Of a stretch of DNA of 64,000 nucleotides, positions 59,169 to 64,000 are shown piece after piece; positions within the stretch are counted from its first letter, which is position 1; every line of letters begins with the position of its first letter. The DNA comes from Sipunculus nudus (Eukaryota; Annelida; Sipuncula; Golfingiida; Sipunculidae). A model generated the notes under the pieces. That model was not told the DNA's origin. It saw only the letters and a program-made list of their open reading frames with translations, and did no database searches. Both the position numbers and the translations under genes were made by a program. The DNA lies in the NCBI GenBank assembly GCA_026874595.1, contig CM049310.1:41421558-41485557 (forward strand), written 5' to 3'.

Positions 59169-60179
59169 TGGGGCCAAGCTGAAAATAAATTATCTTGGCC
59201 AAAATCCGCCAGATTAGAAAATGTTTATAACTTTAATTATAATATCCCATCGCAAATACTCTAATACTATGTTTTTTTTTTGCTGAGAAATTGAATTTTT
59301 TTTTAGTTTCAAACTTCTCCAGGCTCTCATAAGCTGTGTTTTTTTTTTATCACGGATCTTATAATATTCCCATAAATCCAGCGGTTAAGCTTTTTATAAA
59401 TGATAGATTTAGGCCTGTTGGTATCACTTTCTAATGGATGAGAATGAGGTTATCCATATGATAAAGATGGTATGTTGTTAGAAAGAAGACTAAATCTTTC
59501 GTTAAGACATTACAGCAAATCTCTTGGTTTGTATCGAGAGTTCACCATTATGTCATTGAGGCATCGACGGGGCTCGAACCGGGGTTCTACAACCACGTCC
59601 AGAACCACGAGGCGACGTTCTTACCCCGTATATGCTATCTTTGTACTGTGGTGATGGCGTATGACAGAATCTGGACACTCGTAGACACTTGTACAGTTTG
59701 TGGTTTACCTGCTACATTGGTTATATGGTTGATAATCCTTACCAATCAGCTAACATTGACTTTGCATTTCCAAGTGTTTTCTGAAAATACTTCGTTTGCT
59801 TACATAATGCACACTTTAATAAATGTAATAATTATTAGACTGCATGTAATGAATATTTGCTTTATTTAGTGAAATCATTTATCTTCGTCTAGACATATTG
59901 TCTAGACACCAGACAGAGCCAGGTCAGTTGCCATTGTGATGTCTGAACCCAACCTGGTTGACCTGAGATACCTCTTGACTTGGCTGCTGTAACTCGCCAT
60001 GTTGTCAAATCTGTTTTCAAACACAGAAAGCATTTATCAATTGGCTACACTGCTTTTTTAAAGCTGCATTACCCATTCTATTCTTATAAAACTGGCAGAA
60101 CAATACCATAGAACAATTCTTGTAAAGTTTAAACCAATCAGCTAAACAGTTTAATCCTAAAACAGTGTGTAAGCAAGAA
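59169..60179. other. no gene recognised
   Basis: Low-complexity T runs to 59350, then mixed sequence. A B-box-like 'ggttcgagcccc' lies on the minus strand near 59570-59585 but without a tRNA fold. Confidence 0.45.
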
Positions 60180-62250
60180 GAGTCTAAACTTACATTTTTG
60201 CCTGTAAAAAACAGATCAATGTAGGTGGCGCCACCAACACCTGAATTTCAGATATGACGCATGTGACAAACATTGGCATAAAATTTGGTGATGACAGCTC
60301 CAGCTGTTTCTGAGATTTTAAGTTTAGTATGCTTTTTTTACACAGATGACTAAGTTAAACCTCCTGTAACTCGGCCAAAAATCACCAAACTGGAGCCATT
60401 CAAACTAATTTGCGAGAGATTGTTCTAAGGATCATTTCTGTGAAATACTGGACAATTTAGATTTTGTTTTATCTTTTTTTTAAACTTTTCCTGCGTAAAA
60501 TCTGATAAACTCAACGAATAAAAACCATTTGAACAAATTTGAATTATCAACATCTAAGAATCATTCATGTGTGAAATTAAAGAATTTGATCTAGTGGTTT
60601 TTGAGAAGAAGATCTTTGTAGCCACTGAGCAGAAATGGGCTGCTATAACATTTGACTATATTTAGCTTCCTATAACTCGGCCAAAAGTCATTGAACAGAG
60701 ACCATTTGAACAAACTTAAGAAAGCACTACCCGAGGAGCATGTCAGTGCACTATTAAACAATTTGGCTTAACGTTTTAGAGTAGAAGTTTTCTGTAGCCC
60801 TTTAGCACCGTTGACACCCATACAAAAAGACCAATGCAGGTGGCGCCACCAATACCTCAATTACAGATATGACTCAAGTGACCAACATTAACATAAAATT
60901 TGATGATAATAGCTCAACCTGTTTCTGAGATTGTAATTTTAGCATGCCAATGACTAAGTTCAACTTCCTGTCACTCGGTCAAAATTCACCAAACTTGAAC
61001 TATTCGAACAAATTTGAGAGAATTTTTTCCAGGAAACATTCCATTGAAATATTGAACATATTTCAATATAAAAAAATATAATACAATATAAAATATACAA
61101 ATCTAAATAAATGCAGATACTCAATAATAAGCTCTAGGGAACCAAGTTTCACGTGTGACTAATTCTTACACGTAATTTGGAGCTGCTTGCTCCGACGGTT
61201 TCTGACTTACAGCCATAGACGGCTACAGCCAACCTTGGACGGCGGACGGACGACGCCGCGCCATCGCATAAGCTCACAGGTTCGCTAAAAATTGCTGGTA
61301 ATATTACAAAATAAGGGACCTGTGGGTCACGGCGCTCAGTTGGAATTGATTATTAGAATATTTTTTTAAATTATCAGCTCAATTAGTCTATAAGGTTATG
61401 TTTATGCGCTTTTTCAAATGTTGGCCCTGTGATCAAGTCTGAAGCCATTCTGTCTATCCAAACAGAAGTTATCATCTGTTAACTAATTTGTGAATGGATG
61501 GTCCGTGTGACCTTAACCTTCAAGCTTGTGACCCCAAAATCCATAAGTTACTTCCATTATTGGCAGGGGAGCAAAATGTGGAAGATGGAAGGTTTGGGAT
61601 AAAATGTTTGGCTTTAAAAGCATCCGTTATCTTTTAAAAGAAGTGGGTCCTGTGACCCTGTGCCTTGTCCTAATGTCCAACAAATCAAAAGGGTTCTTAC
61701 TTTATTGGTGGGCCACATATAAATTTTAAACCAATACAATTTTAAACCAATATGTTGATTCAAACTGGACTTATCATTCAGAAACAAATATTTGCACAGA
61801 TGGCCACTGTGACCTTAACCTTGTGACCCCAAAATCGATCAGGTTAATCTCCTATTTGCAGGTCGCCTCTAATTGCTATATGGAAGCTTTGGGATGAAAA
61901 GGACATCCGCTTAATCATGTGGCCCTAATAACACACAGGGTTTCAGGACACTAGATGAAACTACAGTTGAAAATCTGTTAGCATCAATACAATTTGGAAG
62001 TCTCAAAATAAAGAGAAAAAATCATAAAAATTAGAAAAAATACAGGTGGCACCACTACTATTCAGGAACTGAAGAAACCAGTCATAATCAATAAACAGAC
62101 CAAGTTTCGGGACACTAAATGAAACCAAAGTTGAGAGAAACTGACATAATTACTATCTGCTAACAAATGTGAGCTTCTGACGTTGGTTTGTATCCTGCCA
62201 TGCATGCATTCAGTCTGATACAAAAGTTATAAGCAAGATATACTTAATAT
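60180..62250. repeat. repeat block with GGTGGCGCCACC cores
   Basis: 'aggtggcgccaccaacacctgaa' at 60223 recurs as 'aggtggcgccaccaatacctcaa' at 60838 with long colinear flanks ('agatatgac', 'gtttctgagatt'), a period of about 615 bp. A third core 'aggtggcaccactac' lies at 62043. Between them 'gtgaccttaacctt' and 'ttgtgaccccaaaat' phrases recur (61511, 61810). A GC-rich tail 'cggacggacgacgccgcg' at 61242 is a common end of such repeats. No coding content. Confidence 0.7.
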
Positions 62251-62546
62251 TTGATGGATTGTCTCATTTATTTTATTATAATATATAGTTATTTGGATTG
62301 TTTAGTTAGTTATAATTACTATTACTAGCCACTTTCAATGGTTCGGGTGTTAGCGTTCTGCGGTATTTATAAAGGGTTTGAACATGCAGGAAAGCGAAGG
62401 ACTGTGGAATTAACCCACCTTGACGGGCTATTATAACTCACTCTAATAGGAACGATGTTGAATAACCTGGGGCGCCAGTAGAGATAGTCGAGCGTTCATT
62501 ACATCAAAACCGACATAGGGCTCCAATACGTAAAATTAATATATAT

Positions 62547-62624
<78 letters not shown>

Positions 62625-63309
62625 TGTCAGCACAGTTGGATTTATCCATTTGATATACCCCAATTGCACTAACATAGGTTTCCATGAATGCTGATCGTAA
62701 ACTGAAATAACATGTATATGTAGGTTTCAAATATTCTATTGATTACTGTTTACGGATATATGAAGTTCAATCCTAGTTTTATTCAAGAATTGGACAGAAA
62801 AGTTTTTTACACCAACCCCCCCCCCCCCCTTCTTCACCTCTTCTAAGCAATTACATTTGTTAGCATGCAAATAAAGGGAAATTAAATGGAAGGAGGGAAG
62901 AAATATTGCAATAAAAACTATTCTAAAATACATCATCCAAATGCATGACAAAGCAGACAAATCTAAGCCAGCAAATGACACTTTCATTTGAATACAATCA
63001 CAATGTATACGCGACTACTGTGCAGAACTCAAACAATGTTTTCTGTCCATTGTGCTAGTAAACAAAGGCTAATTTTAGGACAATTCCAATTTAATTAAAA
63101 CAAGGATTCATTCACAGAGTCATTTTACAGGCTTTTAAACCTTATAAATGAATTTATCGACCCCAAAAACATAGAAAGAAAAGGATTCTAGGAAAATATT
63201 CCTGAATAAATTGATATTTTATAATCAGGCGGCCATCTTGGCTGCCCATTTAGATTTTGACCCATGTGGAATGAATTCCGCTTTGTCCTATATCTGAAAA
63301 TATTGAGTA
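62251..63309. other. no gene recognised; (TA)n tract at 62539-62620
   Basis: Mixed sequence, then a TA microsatellite and AT-rich text with a C run at 62818-62829. No exon is supported. Confidence 0.5.
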
Positions 63310-63635
63310 TGGTCTGGCCATACACTGTTAGGGCACTGACGCTCGCGGAGACTCTATTGTCAAAGGTCCAATGGCAGAACGCGCTTCACGGATCACTGCT
63401 TTCGCACCTCGTTTTTTTCCCCTGTAAAGATCGCCTCTTCGGCAGTGACCCCATTCGTGCCCATCACAATTTAAAGTTAGGTTTCAGATCAACCATATCA
63501 ACCTCAGCCGAACTGAGTCACAGCGGATGAAGGTTATCTTTTTAAATCGGTAAAAGTTTATAATATTTCTAAGAGGTAAGGTTATAAATGTGTGGTCGTG
63601 AATGTGTTTCTTTATTTGAAAATAACAGGTAATTG
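63310..63635 (+). repeat. promoter/exon-like duplicated segment, copy 2
   Basis: Colinear with 45580-45905 over about 320 bases. Both end in 'aggtaaggttataaatgtgtgg', where 'ag|gtaagg' resembles a splice donor. Confidence 0.55.
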
Positions 63636-63849
63636 TGCACTTACTGGACACGCTTTGAGGGAGCGCGGATGGCACCATGAAGTTAAGACCCCTCTACACA
63701 GCTCGGAGATCGTTGGGTGACCATTGAGCGATCAAACGTTGGCCCGATCTCGTTTTGCGATAAAAAGTTCAATTTCGGCAACTTTCATGGCAATATATAG
63801 AGATCTTTGATCGGCCTTGGTGGTCATTATGCACTAAATGAAACATCTT

Positions 63850-64000
63850 TGAGTGACCATTGAGAGTTCAGGGGCGGATCCAGGATTAAGGAAAAGGAGG
63901 GGTCCAACCCAGGTGGACTTATGAAAACCCTGACCAGGTCCGGAAAAGGGGGGGGGGGGTCCAGGCCTGAAAAATTGATCAGAAACCCTTTAAAAAAGGT
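63850..64000. repeat. dispersed repeat with G run, cut by the window edge
   Basis: 'aggggcggatccaggattaagg' followed by 'ggtccggaaaagggggggggg' is a dispersed repeat style found in many invertebrate genomes. It continues past the window. Confidence 0.5.

Noticed and set aside
59560-59640. tRNA gene or tRNA-derived SINE on the minus strand (B-box-like ggttcgagcccc)
   Set aside because: The T-stem strands do not pair and no acceptor stem or A box fits. At most a very old SINE trace.

Overview
The window looks like nuclear DNA of an invertebrate animal, most likely a bivalve mollusc. It is AT-rich, has long introns with GT/AG borders and many dinucleotide microsatellites. It carries a dense, nested load of retroelements and repeat families with the palindromic core GTGGCGCCACC, and tracts resembling repeats common in bivalve genomes. 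The taxon is an inference; no rRNA or mitochondrial marker is present. There are no operons and no bacterial features.

Host genes. A multi-exon gene on the minus strand (11773 down to at least 6289) encodes a secreted protein. Its signal peptide is followed by cysteine-rich pieces resembling the N-terminal Cys box of anosmin, then one fibronectin type III-like domain split over two exons. All exon borders agree in phase. A second gene on the minus strand (15183-15530) is an intact 115-residue, single-exon coiled-coil protein that I do not recognise.

Mobile DNA. (1) 12350-12838 (-) is a Penelope-like element fragment with a GIY-YIG endonuclease; 12932-12979 (+) folds as a hammerhead ribozyme with a very short stem III. 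(2) 22348-31266 (+) is an almost complete LTR retrotransposon with LTRs, a tRNA-Pro-type primer site, gag, protease, integrase, reverse transcriptase and RNase H. The integrase lies before the reverse transcriptase, so this is a Ty3/gypsy-type element with copia-like domain order (Gmr1-like). It sits in an older minus-strand Ty3/gypsy element with a 4-bp ATAT target duplication. Its integrase is split by a 2.3-kb block of ~340-bp repeats. Related LTRs without a visible coding region lie at 13400-14398 and 58290-59168. (3) The older minus-strand element B (34640 to about 20874) is also broken by a 1.25-kb foldback hairpin (33217-34461). (4) 34895-36170 (-) holds gag and protease of another element, A. 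(5) 36270-43809 (+) is a second Ty3/gypsy element (C) with the usual order protease-RT-RNase H-integrase and an RRM-like N-terminus in gag. (6) 46270-52155 (-) is an L1/Tx1-type LINE with both ORFs, damaged by frameshifts, its 3' end abutting a (TA)n tract.

Repeats. A 1.5-kb minisatellite with a 19-bp unit fills 19336-20873. Families with GTGGCGCCACC cores lie at 1030-2185, 26213-28498 and 60180-62250. A 430-bp near-identical direct repeat flanks the LINE region (45068-45500 and 53728-54163). A promoter/exon-like segment occurs twice (45580-45905 and 63310-63635). Almost all retroelement reading frames carry stops or frameshifts, so none looks able to move by itself.
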